Made by a program: the position numbers and the translations under genes. The notes beneath the pieces were generated by a model. It made no database searches and was not told the origin of the DNA. It worked only from the letters and a program-made list of their open reading frames with translations. From contig OY744605.1 in assembly GCA_963556255.1 (NCBI GenBank), positions 35,988,896 through 36,052,895 of the forward strand: 64,000 nucleotides of DNA, in the 5' to 3' direction. Positions 22,428 to 34,296 of the stretch are shown one piece after another. The stretch comes from Allolobophora icterica. Taxonomy: Eukaryota; Annelida; Clitellata; Crassiclitellata; Lumbricidae. Position 1 is the stretch's first letter, and every line of letters starts with the position of its first letter.

Positions 22428-22738
22428 GCAAAAAATGCAACTGATGCAACTCCGTTACTACTAGTAGTTGACTAGTAGTTAGGAAAGTAGTTTAACTACT
22501 GGTGAAGTGGTTAGTGCCCATCACTGAGATTTTTGCAGTTCTTGATTAATGAAGCAAAATAGTGTGCCAGTAAACATATGTATGTAAAATTAATGTTTTC
22601 TTATTGTTTGGTTAGCATTTTGTAGCTTTGTTTCTTTGAACTAACAAGACAATATTTTACCACGAGGTGTATAATTATGTCGACATGAAAAAGTAAAAAA
22701 CAAAAATGTCACCAGCCCATGCTTCTTCTGTGTATACA

Positions 22739-23330
22739 CTATACAGTGTGTTGAAATGAAATGAAATGACGACCATGTACTGTATAATCGAAGGCCTGTG
22801 GTATCATGTAGTAGCCTTGAAAAAGGCCGGGTTTGTGTCGGGTATGGGTCAGTATTTGATGGGCCAGCCCTTGCTCTTCACCACTTGTCTGCAGCGTGTT
22901 GGTTGGCATTGAGTGAACCAGTTTGGAGAGGTGGTCTTGGGTGACAACGCGTGTCAAGGCGGCGATGAGCGACTCAGTTAGCTCGCGCTTGGTGGTCGGA
23001 TGTCTCTTGGATATCTCCAGGGCTACATTGTGCCGGAGATTCTCAGTCGGATTCAGATCCAGTCATTGGGCAGCCAGCCCAGCGTCCTGATGTTCTGGCA
23101 CTTCCAGTTGGCGACCATTTTGGCGCGATGGCATGGCGCATTGTTGTACGAGAACAACTGCTGCGCTGATGGCACCATGCATGCAATTCTGCCGAATGCC
23201 ATTGTACTTGGTCGCGTTGACCGTTCCATCAACGATATGCAGATGTCCGACGCCGTGCAGCTCAGCCTCATACCATGATCTTCAGAGGATGCTTCACCGT
23301 CAGGTTGAGGCATTCCGGCTTAAATCCTTC
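22739..23330 (-). pseudogene. Tc1/mariner transposase remnant
   Basis: On the minus strand, pieces in different frames give FKPECLNLTVKHPLKIMV, HGVGHLHIVDGTVNATKYNG, NNAPCHRAKMVANWK, DLNPTENLRHNVA and LSKLVHSMPTN, in the order of the catalytic half of a Tc1-type transposase. One expected Asp region reads YNNAPCH where active members have QDNAPCH. At least two frame breaks and a missing N-terminal DNA-binding region show it is inactive. Confidence 0.82.
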
Positions 23331-23464
23331 GCCAAACCTCCTCACATACCTGCGAAACAGAAGATGCTGAACAGCGCCTCCTCCCTTTCTCACCCTCTGT
23401 CCTTCAGTTTGTTACGTTACTGCTTTCTCTTTTTGGCACCCGCTTTCTCTTCTGTATGTTGCGT

Positions 23465-23634
<170 letters not shown>

Positions 23635-24049
23635 TCTGTTTTTCCTTTTGTTTGTTACTGCTCTCTCTGTGATGCCCGCTGTCTTTCCTTCTGTTTGTTA
23701 CGTCACTGATCTGGTCCCTGGTGCCTATACTGCCTTTCCATCTGTTTGTTACATCACAGTTCTGTCACTTTTTTACCCGCTCTTTCTCTCTGTTTGTGAC
23801 GTCATTGCTGTTTCTTGCTTTGTCTTGGCTTTCACTGTCTTTATTTCTATTTGTTATATCATTTCTCCTATCTCTCCCTTTATGTGTCTCTCTGTCTCTG
23901 TGTGTCTGTGTCTGTCTCTCCGTATGTTTGCGGCATCACTGCTTTATATATCTTTGGTCTCTCTTTCTGCTTGTTACGTCACTGCTGACTATCTTTGTCA
24001 TCTGTTGTCTCTCCTTCTGTTTGTTACGTCACTGCCAATGTAGAGAAAA

Positions 24050-24420
24050 GACTGGAGGGGGGGGGTTAGACTTTAGTGAGTTTGATCCATGTGGAGTTGA
24101 ATATTTTTCCCGTAGTTTGCAAAGTGAGAAAATTTAAAAATGCAACAGAAAGCTTAAACTCCTTAAAGTGATGACATCACCAAATTTATTAGTATATAAT
24201 TCACATGTTCAAAAATCTCACAATAAACCAGAGCATTACTTTATTAGTAATCCACAAAGTGAATTGTGATAGAAAATGACAAAATATAATTATGCATAAT
24301 GTAGTCACACCAGCACAACCGAGGGTGTGGAAACGACCCGTGGGCTGTGCAATGAAGACAACTGGGGTCCTAAGAAAGATTAAAGGGTTGAACCCCCAAA
24401 CCCTCTGACAATTCTCACCC
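24050..24420. other. Spacer between two microsatellites
   Basis: A poly-G run at about 24057 and otherwise unremarkable AT-rich DNA. Nothing else is supported. Confidence 0.5.
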
Positions 24421-24424
24421 TGCA

Positions 24425-24730
<306 letters not shown>

Positions 24731-24744
24731 ATTTTTAAGTTTGC

Positions 24745-26580
24745 GTCTACACACTTATATGTAGGCCTAAGTCTCCACAAACATGGGCTCGAGTCGCGAA
24801 TAATGGTTGTCATGGACGACGAGAAATAAAAGGAAATTAGTCAGCTAGTGAGGCAGTGCATCAGAGGCTTCAATGGGCCTCGTTTTGAAACCCTACAACC
24901 TTGGTTTACATAATTTTATATGAATGGAAACCCGGGTTTGACCGCAGTTCAGACCGCTAGAATGACATTATGCGGGTCATACAGATCAACGCAAGTTCAA
25001 CGGAACGCATTGGGCCAATTCTGAAACCGTTTATAATGTTGCATTTGTTCTACTGATATTGTGCTATTGCGCTACTTCTCGTCACTGTATACGCATTTTG
25101 TTGTTGTATAGTATGATTACTCGCTTACTTACTTAGGCCTACATTGTATAAATACATATATAATATATAAATACATAAATATATATATGTGTTATATATA
25201 GCACGACGTAGTAATAACAGTGACGTAATTGTTTTAATAATCCGTTTTGGTATTTGTTTGTTGGTGACGTCATAGCTCTATGACGCTTTACTAGTGATGA
25301 ACGTTGCATCGCATATTCGCAAACTGGATAATTATAATTGTAATAATAATTATAATTATAATATTTTAACTTGGCGAATGCAATTATATCAATGCAATTA
25401 TATCAATGTTTAAAAAAGTAACGAATCTAACAGGCGCTGTGTGAGAGAATATACTTTGTTGGCGATTCTGTAGGCCAAACGGTGTAAATTAGGTAAATCA
25501 AAGCTGAAAATTGTCGGCGGATCGATACGAAGTATGCATATTCATCTCTAGTCCAAGCATCAGGTAATCTGCTGAAACTCGAGGACGTTGATCATCTTTA
25601 TCATTCGGGCGAAGCCAAGATCCTAGCACAAGCATGAACACGCCACGGCATCCGAGCATCAAGTACTGTGGTAAGTCCTGGCTTTATCCCAATGCACAAG
25701 TGTAACGATGGCTAGGCTAACTACCTACTAACACCGAATAATGATAGCCCGCTCGAAGCAACCTCGCTCAGGGGAACAACTTTGGTCTAAAACGTGGGGG
25801 TACCAAGTTTTACAGCCTGATATACTGCTATTAGTGATACTTATTATTTTTCCCCGAGGTACATAATTATGATCCCTCGGGTGAGGGATTGCAAAAATTA
25901 GGGGGCATTGTTCTGGAATGGCTAGTATTCACGTGTGGTTTAATCGGTGTGAAGGTGCTACAAAGAGCGACTGCATTGAAGCGTTGGGTTTCCAGAGATA
26001 AGCGCTGAAAGAGAAAAGCAGTCTATCTGTTGTCTCCTGATAGCCCTATTTGTGCAAGGCGGTTAAGGCATGTGCGGAGGGATGCAGAGGTTCGTGGTTG
26101 CCAGCTGATACGAAAAATTCGACAGAGGTCGGCGGATGTACTAAAGGCCAGCTTGAAAAGTCTGACAAGACGTAATCGTCCCCAAATCCCTTTCTTGCCT
26201 GTCTTCATGTCTGTTTGTGTCTGTGTGTGTGTGTCTTTGACTGTTTGTGTGCTTGTCCTTGTGTTGTATCTTTCGTATGCGCGTGGTGCATAAATTTACG
26301 ATTTCCGTCAGTTGATCTACCTGCATTTTAGTCTGTACTCTGTAGCTGATTGACTGGGTGGCTGGCTTCCTGACGCATGCCCTGCTGAAGATCGTGCGAA
26401 TATATGGGCATGTATTTTCTCTACATCAAAGCCCTATATTGCCTATAGAACTGTGTGCATTCATAAACTCATGCCTACAATCTATGGTGTCGTGTCGCCA
26501 TGGCGGAACGTGACATCGACTCAGAAAAGCTCGTCAAACAGAAATCAAAATTAAAACTGAATTCTAAAACAAGACGATAG
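24745..26580. other. Intergenic DNA with a possible short first exon
   Basis: A consensus cAMP-response palindrome TGACGTCA lies at about 25264. An ATG at 25634 opens 12 codons that run into a strong donor (TGTG then GTAAGT, exon end 25670). A 26-codon ORF with a strong start context (GCCATGGCGG) lies at 26499-26579. None has a recognisable domain, so I do not call a gene. Confidence 0.35.
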
Positions 26581-26589
26581 TTCCTTGAA

Positions 26590-29500
26590 AAGTCGTGAAC
26601 ATTTGAAAAGGCAAAGAGAAAGGCAAAGCAGAAGGCAAATACGGAAGGCAAAGTAGGCAAAGTAGAAGGCAAAGAGGAAGGCAAAAAAGAATTTAAGTAG
26701 AACGGCAAAGAAGCCAAAGAGAAAGGCAGAGAAGAAGGCAGAAAGGAAGGCAAAGAAAAAGGCACAATACGAGGCAAAAAGAAACGTAAGTAAAGAGCAA
26801 AGAAGAGGGAAGGAAGAAGACAAAGAGAAAGGCAACGAGAAAGATAAGAAAAAGGCGGCGAAGAAGGCACCGAAGAAGGCAAGAAAGAAGGCAAAGAGCA
26901 AGACAAAGAATAGGACAAAGAAGTAGGTGAAGAAGAAGGTAAGTAAAAGGGAAACTAAGAAAAAGCAAAGAAGAAGTCAAAGAGAAAGTCAACAAAGAAG
27001 GCAAAGAGCAAGACAAAGATGGCGAAGAAGAAGGTAAAGAAGAAGGTTGGTAAAAAGGAAAAGAGAATGTCAAAGAAAAAGTCAAAGAGAAAGGCAAGGA
27101 AGAAGGCAGAGAAGAAGGTAAGTAAAAAGGTAAAGAAGAAGGCAAAGAAGAAGGAAAAGACCAATGCAAAGAAGAAGGCAAAGAAAAAAGCAAAGAGGGT
27201 AAGTAAAACGGTAAAGAAGAAGGCAAGAAAGAAGGCAAAGAAAGTACAAGGCAAAAAGGGCAAGGAAGAAAGCTAAGCAAAAACGTATAACAGAAGAAGG
27301 CAAAGAAGAAGGCCAAGCAGAAGTCAAAGAGAGAGAGGCAAAGAAGAAGGTAAGTGAAAGCCAATGAAGAAGGCAAAGAAGTGAGACGAGGAAGAAGGCA
27401 AGGAAGAAAAAAGAAGATAAGTAAAACGGTTAAAAAGAAGGCAAACAAGAAGGTTAAGAGAAGTCGAAGAAAGTAGAAGGCAAAGATAAAGGCAAGAAGA
27501 AGGAACAGAAGAAGGCAAAGGAGGAGGCCAAAAAAGCAAAGAAGTAGTCAAAGATTATAAGGCTAAGATAAAGGCAAAGAAGAAGGCAAAGAAGAAGGAA
27601 AAGAAGAACTCAAAGAAGTATAAGGCAAATATAAAGGTAAATATAAAGACAAACACAGGTAAGTAAAAAGGCAGAACAGAAGAAGGCAAGAGAGAAGGCC
27701 AAGAAGGTCAAAGCGAAAGGCAAAGAAGGTAAGTAAAAGGTGAAGATGCATTGCAGGCACAGAAGAAAGACAAGGAAGAAGGCAAAGAAGAAGAAGAAGG
27801 TAAGCAAAACGGTAAAGAAGAAGGCAAACAAGAAGGTCAAGAATAGTCAAAGAAAGTGGAAGTGAAAGATAAATGCAAAGAATTAGGAACAGAAGAAGGC
27901 AAAGAAGAAGGTCAAGCTGAAGTCAAAGAGAAAGGCGAAGAAGAAGGTAAGTAAGAGGCAATGAACAAGGCAAAGAAGAAGGAAGAAGAAAGCAAAGAAG
28001 TTAAGTAAAACGGCAAAGAAGAAGGCAAAAGAGATGGCAAAGAAGAAGTCGAAGAAAGTTGGAGGAAAGACAAAGGCAAAGAAGAAAGACAAAGAAGAAG
28101 GGAAAGACGAAAGCAAAGAAGATAAGTGAAACGGCAAGGAAGAAGGCAAAGAAGAAGACAAAGAAGAAGTCAAAGAGTACAAGGCAAAGACAGAGGCAAA
28201 GAAACAGGGGAAAAAGAAAGGTAAGTAAAAAGGTAGAACATAGGAAGCCAAGCAGAAGTCAAAGAGAAAGGCGAAGAAGAAGGTAAGTAAAAGGCAATGA
28301 ACAAGGCAAAGAAGAAAGACAAAGAGGAAGGAAGAAAAAAGCAAAGAAGTTAAGTAAACCGGCAAAGAAGAAGGCAAAAAGGTGGCAAAGAAGCAGTCGA
28401 AGAAAGTTGGAGAGAAAGATAAAGGCAAAGAAGAAAGACGACGAAGAAGGGAAAGAAGAAAGCAAAGAAGGTATGTAAAACGGCAAAGAAGAAGACAAAG
28501 AAGAAGGCAAAAAAGAAGTCAAAGAGTATAAGGCAAAGATAAAGGCAAAGAAACAGGAAAAAAGAAAGGTGAGTAAAAAGGTAGAACATAAGAAGCCAAG
28601 AAGAAGTCAAAGCGAAAGGCAAAGAAGAAGGTAAGTTAAAGGCAGAGAAGCAGGCAAAAAAGAAAGACAAGGTGGAAGGCAAAGAAGAGAAAAAGAAGGT
28701 AAGTAACATGGTAAAGAAGAAGGCAGACAAAAAGGCAAAGAGAAGTCCAAGAAAGTAGAAGGCAAAGATAAATGCAAAGAAGTAGGAACAGAAGAAGACA
28801 AATAAGAAGATCAAGTCAGAAGGCAAAGAAGAAAGCAAAGAAGGTATGTTAAACGATAAAGAAGAAAGGAAAAGAGAAGGCAAAGGAGAGATCAAGGAAA
28901 GTCGGAGGGAAAGATAAAGGCAAATGAGAAAGACAATGAAGAAGACAAGGAAGAAACAAATCAAATCATCAAATCATATCAAAAATTCTTTATTGCAACC
29001 ATATAAATGTACAATGCAATCAATTTTACAAACTGATGAACAACAAGATGGTTACAATGGTAGGCCCAGAAGGGATAAATAATCCCGCTAGTAGGGACAC
29101 CTACTTGCAACAAGTAATTGCAGGGTAGTTAGAGACCAGCTTGAATGGCTTAAGTTACAATGGAATTTTCTCTTTGTTATACTTATTGAAGGTTACCAGA
29201 GACCGCCGCTACTTGAGGCAGTAAAGAAACCAAGGGAAGAAGAAGAAAGGAAAGAGTGGTTATGGCTCAAAAGATGGAATAAGGAAATACTGTGAAATAT
29301 TAAATAACCGAGCAATGATAATTGATCACAGAGAAGGTAAGTAAAACGGTAAGGAAGAAGGAAAAAAGAAGGAAAAAGAAGAAGTCAAAGAGTGTAAGGG
29401 AAAAGAAGAAAGGAAAAGAGAAGGCAAAGAAGAGATCGAAGAAAGTCGGAGGGAAAGAAATAGGCAAATAAGAAAGACAAAGAAGAAGACAAGGAAGAAG

Positions 29501-31410
29501 CAAAGAAGGTAAGTAAAACGGTAAAGATGAAGGAAATAGACGGAAAAAGAAGAAGTCAAAGAGTATAAGGGAAAGATAAAAGCAAAGAAAACGCAAGAAA
29601 GGACGTATGTAAAAAGGTAAAACAGAAGAAGGCAAAGAAGAAGGCCAAGAGGAAGTCAACGCGAAAGGCAAAGAAGAAAATAGGTAAAAGGCAAAGAAGG
29701 CGGCAAAGAAGAAAAACGAAGAAGGTAAGTTAAACAGCAAAGAAGAAGGCAAAAAAGAAAGCAAAGAGAAGTCAAACAAAGTAGAAGGCAAAGTTGAAGG
29801 CAGAGAAGAAGATACAGTAGAAGGCAAAGAAGAAGGCCAAGAACAAGTCAAAGAGAAAGGCAAAGAAACAGAAGGCACGAGAAAGGCAAAGAAGAAGGCA
29901 AAGAAGAAAGACAAAAAAGAAAGCATAGAAGAAAGCAAAGAAGGTAAGTAAAACGGTAAAGAAGAAGGAAAAAAAGAAGGCATAGAAGAAATTAAAGAAA
30001 GTTGAAGGGAAAGATAAAGGCAAAGAAAAAGGCGAAGAAGAAAGGTAAGTAAAAAGGCAAAGCAGAAGGAACAGAAGAAGGCAAAGAAGAAGAAGTCAAA
30101 GAGAAAGGCAGATAAGAAGGCAAGTAAAAGGCAAGAAAGAATGCAAAGAAGAAAGCAAAGAAGAAAGTACAGAAAAGGCAAGGCGACGGTGAGTAGAAAG
30201 GCAAAGAAGAAAGCAACGAAGATGGCAAAGAGAAAGACAAAGAAGTAGCCATATAAGAAGATACAGAAGAACATAAGAAGAAAGTCAAGATAGAAGAAAA
30301 AGAGAAAAGAAAAAGAAGAAGGCAAAGGTAAAGAAGAAGGTAAGTTAAAAGGCAAGGAACAAGGCAAACAGAAAGGCAAAGAAGAAGTCAAAAAGAAATA
30401 GAAGGCAGGTAAGTAAAAAGACGGCTTAGATGCAAAGTAGAAAGCAGGAAAGAAGACAAAGAGAAAGACAAAGAAGAGCCACAGAAGATGATAAAGGAGA
30501 AGGTAAGGAGAAAGTCAAGGTAGAAGACAAAGAAAAAGGCACAGATGAAGGCAAAGCGGAAGGCAAGTAAACACTAAACAGGCGGCGAAGAAGGAAAAGG
30601 GGAAGGCAAGAAATAAGGCATAAAGCAAGACAAAAAAGAAGGCAAAGAACAAGGTGAAGAACAAGGTAAGTAAAAGGCAAAGAAGAAGGCAAAGAAAGAC
30701 AAAAAAGAAGTAAGAGAGAAAGGCCAAGAAGAAAGAAAAGAAGAAGATGAGTAAAAGGTAACGAAGAAGGCAAAGACGAAGACAAATACGAAGGTAAGTA
30801 AAAAGGCCAAGAAGGTAAACAAAAAGGCAAACTTAAAGGTGAAGAAGAAAAAGAAAAAGAAAAAGAAGGCAATGAAGGTATGTGAAACGGCAAGGAAGAA
30901 GGCAAAAAAGAAGAAAAAGAAGAAGTCGAAGTAGAAGGTAAAGAGAGAGGCAAAGAATAGGAAAAGAAAAAAGGTAAGTAAAAAGGCAAAGAAGAAGTAA
31001 AAGAAAAAGGCAAAGAAGAAGTAAAAGAGGAAGGCAAAGAAGAAGTCGAAGAAGATGGTAACTAACAGGCAATGAAGAAGGCAAAGACGAAAGTAAAGAT
31101 GTTGGTACAGCACAAGGCAAAGAGGAAGGCAAAGAGGAAGGCAAAGAGAAAGACAGAAGAAGGGAAAGAAGAAAGTAATTAGGCAAAGAAGGAGGTAAGT
31201 AAAAAGGCAAAAAAGAAGGCAAAGATAAGGGAAATGAGGAAGGCAAGCAGAATGGCAAATAAGCAGGCCAAGAAGAAGGCAAAGAAGAAGGTAAGTAAAA
31301 GTCAACGAAAAAGGCAAAGAGAAACAACAAAGAAGAAGGTAAAGAAGAAGGCAAGTAAAACGGAACAGAAGAAGGCAAATAAAAAGGAAAAGAAGAAAGT
31401 GAATAAGAGG
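26590..31410. repeat. 4.8 kb purine array built on GGCAAAGAAGAA units with recurring GGTAAGTAAAA
   Basis: The + strand is almost all A and G, with isolated C or T. Twelve-base GGCAAAGAAGAA-type units are punctuated every 50-100 bases by GAAGGTAAGTAAAA, an exact 5' splice-donor consensus. I count more than 20 perfect GGTAAGT copies, plus variants such as GGTATGT and GATAAGT. The minus strand is pyrimidine-rich, so long stop-free frames there and Lys/Ala-rich frames on the + strand are artefacts. Units are diverged, so the array is old or evolves quickly. A LINE end interrupts it at 28960-29290. Confidence 0.9.
28960..29290 (-). mobile_element. Probable LINE 3' end inserted in the purine array
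   Basis: An abrupt non-repetitive segment starts with AAATCAAATCATCAAATCAT, then ATTCTTTATTGCAACC. Read in reverse this is a unique segment ending in an AATAAAGAAT signal and a tail of TGATTTGATT-like units, the usual layout of a reverse-oriented LINE end. No reverse-transcriptase sequence remains. Array units resume on both sides. Confidence 0.5.
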
Positions 31411-31411
31411 A

Positions 31412-31695
31412 TACAAAACTACAAAGCCCTCGAAGTTGTAGAGGAAACTAAACTACAAAGCCATCGAAGTTGTTGAGGATACGAAACTACAAAGCCATCG
31501 AAGTTGTTGAGGATACTAAACTACAAAGCCGTCGAAGTTGTGGAGGATACTAAACTACAAAGCCGTCGAAGTTGTTGAGGATACAAAACTACAAAGCCAT
31601 CGAAGTTGTTGAGGATACAAAACTATAAAGCCGTCGAAGCTGTTGAGGATACGAAGCTACAAAGACGTCGAAGTTGTTGAGGATACGAAGCTCCA
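31412..31695. repeat. 34-bp minisatellite
   Basis: Eight units start at 31419, 31453, 31487, 31521, 31555, 31589, 31623 and 31657. Each contains CTACAAAGCC, TCGAAGTTGTTGAGGATAC. The period is exact; divergence is 0-5 bases per unit. The last units drift to GAAGCTACAAAGACG. Confidence 0.95.
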
Positions 31696-32805
31696 ACGAA
31701 CAAGGAATACGATTTTTCAGAAGAGCTTAAGTGACTTGTGAATATACGACAACGAACTGTCTGACCTTTGGATTGGACAGGTATACAAAATTTCGCTGTT
31801 TTAAACAAAGAAAAGAACAAACCACTTGATAATTAGCACAAAAAATCGTGATTTCTAAGAAGGGAAATCACCGAAGTAAAGAAGTAAGAGGGAGAAGTTA
31901 AGTGCTAAAAAACAAGCGGAAATAACGAAGATGGTTTCTGAAAGAAAGAAAAAAGGCTGGTTTTAAGGAAAGCCAATTGGAACATATGTCACGCGAGGAC
32001 ATGCTTCGCGGAAGTATGGTTGAAAGAAGATACAGAAGAAGAAGCTCGGACTGTAGTCTTTTGGCCAAAATTGCCGACTGTTACATCATTATATATTCCA
32101 GCACCTATATTACTCAGGATTTCAATTGCACACTGTTCCTCAAACTGTCAAGCTGTAATTGAACTGGTAAGTAAAATTTCAGGTATTATAATGATATCGT
32201 GTGTGGTTAACTTGAGCTAATCTCTAAAACTTCACACTGCACACTTCAGACAAGTCACTGCACACTGGACAATGTCAACAGTGTATTATATACCTCGTGT
32301 CAGAAGAAACGCGATTTTAAGCCCTCTTATATTCATGTTCGTAAGTATTAAGCCACGCTGTCGCCATCGACTCGATCAGCTAGGTATACACTAGGCAATC
32401 TCCTACAGTACGGTACAGAAATTAGTATCAGCCGTTCAAATAAGACGGCAGTAGAGGACATGCAGTGTCTAGTTTACAGTTAGTTCAAGAAACTTTAAAC
32501 TGCTCAAGATTACTGTAGTAACTATGGTAGTCTGTAGTGCATAGGTTAAGGTTGAAGCCTCTTGGAAGATTCCAAGTCACAGTTCAGCAGATGCTACACA
32601 GAACAGCGAAACAGTAAAATATTTCATAGTCGAGTAAAGTCGAGGACACAACGATGAACTCGACCACGGAGTACAAATTAAGAAGTATTCCGCAGAATAT
32701 GTGAGGTTCGTCTAATTACGATCCGTAGAAATGATGCGAAGGTAAGAAAACCAAATAAATCGACGATTGGATTATTCACGTGCAGCCATACATGATTAGC
32801 GGAGA
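31696..32805 (+). other. Post-array segment with an ORF ending in a splice donor
   Basis: Two overlapping open frames (31977-32162 and 32020-32220, +) carry charged and then hydrophobic stretches but no known domain. The second runs into GAACTG then GTAAGT (exon end 32166). The bases after it, GTAAGTAAAA, match the recurring motif of the array upstream. The rest to 32805 shows nothing I can name. Confidence 0.35.
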
Positions 32806-32809
32806 ATTG

Positions 32810-33260
32810 TCTGTCCGTCCTGTCTGGTCCGTTTTGTCTATCCATCCTTCTCTCTGTCCGTCCTTCCGTCTTTCCGTCCTTCTGTCTGGTCCGCTTTGTC
32901 TATCCATCCTTCTCTCTGTCCGTCCTTCCGTCTTTCCGTCCTTCTGTCTGGTCCGTTTTGTCTGTTCCGTCCTTCTGTCTTTTCGTCCTTCTGTCTTTTC
33001 GTCCTTCTACCTGTCCGTTCGTTCTTCTGCCTGCCCTTCTGTACTCTCGTCCGTCTTTCTGTCTGTCTATCCTTCTATCTGGTCTGTCCTTTTGTCCATC
33101 CATCCTTCTGTCTGTCCGATCTTCTATCTGTCTGTCCATCTATACTTCTGGTTGTCAGTTATCCGTCCGTCCGTCTGTTTTGTCTGTCTGTCCATCGATG
33201 GTTTGGTCCGTCCTACTGTCACATCCGTCCGTCCGGCTGTATGTCTGTCCGTCCGTTTGA
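32810..33260. repeat. Pyrimidine minisatellite (CTGTCCGTCCTT type)
   Basis: Degenerate tandem units of TCTGTCCGTCC / TTCCGTCCTTCTGTC. An approximately 80-bp higher block (TGGTCCGTTTTGTCTATCCA) repeats near 32830, 32888 and 32949. A related short patch occurs at about 35180-35260. Confidence 0.9.
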
Positions 33261-33885
33261 AGTAATCAAGAGATTAATCGACTGCGAAGTTGTCATTCAA
33301 AGTCTGTCGTGACAGCGGGACACGATATTCATCACATCAACGTCACGCGCGCAAAGGGTGAACTAATGGAACGAAAGTATAAAGAACATAGTAGCAAGAA
33401 CAGAAGACTAAGAAGAGCTCAGAAAAAAGGCAGAAAGCCACCGAAAACCGAAAACGATTAAGTAGGAAAGAAACCCAAGAATCAGAGAGAACACAGTTAG
33501 ACTGTCGCAGAAAAAAAACACAGACTCTCATATATATACTCAAAACCAATAACAGAAAGTCACAGAGAACTGCTGAGAAATAGAGAACGAAAGAGGTTGC
33601 GATAATTGCTACAGCAGGCAATCAAAACCGTCAGAAACGCAGTAAATAAATCCGTGGTGAAACAATAACTTTCTGCACTCAGTCTCGGCAACAGTAATAA
33701 TTCAAACTACCCAGATTTAATGCAATTGCTTTCATAACACCGTCATCATGCCAGAGACAATGTATCCATCATCACATAATGACATTCTGTTTTGTTCCAT
33801 TGGCCTTCGATACTGTTGACCCCAAAATCGGGAATGGCTTTGACCTTTCAACAAAGTGATCAGCAACCAGTTTGAGGAGACACAA
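33261..33885. other. Spacer, nothing identified
   Basis: Includes a 31-codon basic ORF at 33368-33463 (+) without recognisable domain. Confidence 0.4.
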
Positions 33886-34296
33886 TTATGTTTCACGCCT
33901 TTTTATAGCAGTCGAACGCTTCGAAAGTTTATTGATTTGCACAGAACATGGCCTAAGCTTATATCTGAGCCGTAAATAAGGCCTACCAGCCATTCCAGGT
34001 AAAATAAATTTCTCTAACATTGTTTTATCATCTTGGAACGTAATTGGTACATGAAGTAATATTCTGACAAAATCAGAAAACTGCATGAGCTCATTGCCAG
34101 GGTTTTCATCGAGGTCGTCGCCATATATTGCTACAAAGTTTCTCGCTGAGTTGAGTATTTCTTTATCACTACATGATTGAAGCCTAGATAGAAACGAAAC
34201 CTTGAGCAGAGTAGTTCGTATGATGGTAGCTTCAAGTTCAACTTCGGTTTTAAGTTCAACTTCGTGGGTTTTTGCACATGATAGTCTAAACACCAC
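33886..34296 (-). pseudogene. ZMYM1/DUF4371-type hAT transposase fragment
   Basis: The 136-codon frame contains ARNFVAIYGDDLDENPGNEL followed by MQFSDFVRI. This matches the C-terminal region of hAT-derived ZMYM1-like proteins (pattern YPDDLDE..ELxQF), including the dimerisation region. The N-terminal BED-like and catalytic parts are absent. It looks like a stranded 3' piece of an old hAT element. Flanking CAAGTTCAGAAGGG at 34320 recurs at 58129. Confidence 0.7.

Noticed and set aside
26030..26110. tRNA-like stretch (CAAGGCGGTTAAGGC with GGTTCGTGGTTG)
   Set aside because: The second block does not fit a B box and no acceptor stem can be closed.
26475..31416. Long minus-strand frames (up to 363 codons) rich in Leu, Phe, Ser and Pro, and + strand Lys/Ala-rich frames
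   Set aside because: They come from the pyrimidine/purine bias of the array, which lacks stop codons. Unit length drifts, frames change between units, and no start or domain is conserved.
31412..31695. CRISPR-like array (34-bp repeats)
   Set aside because: Units are directly adjacent with no unique spacers and the genome is eukaryotic.
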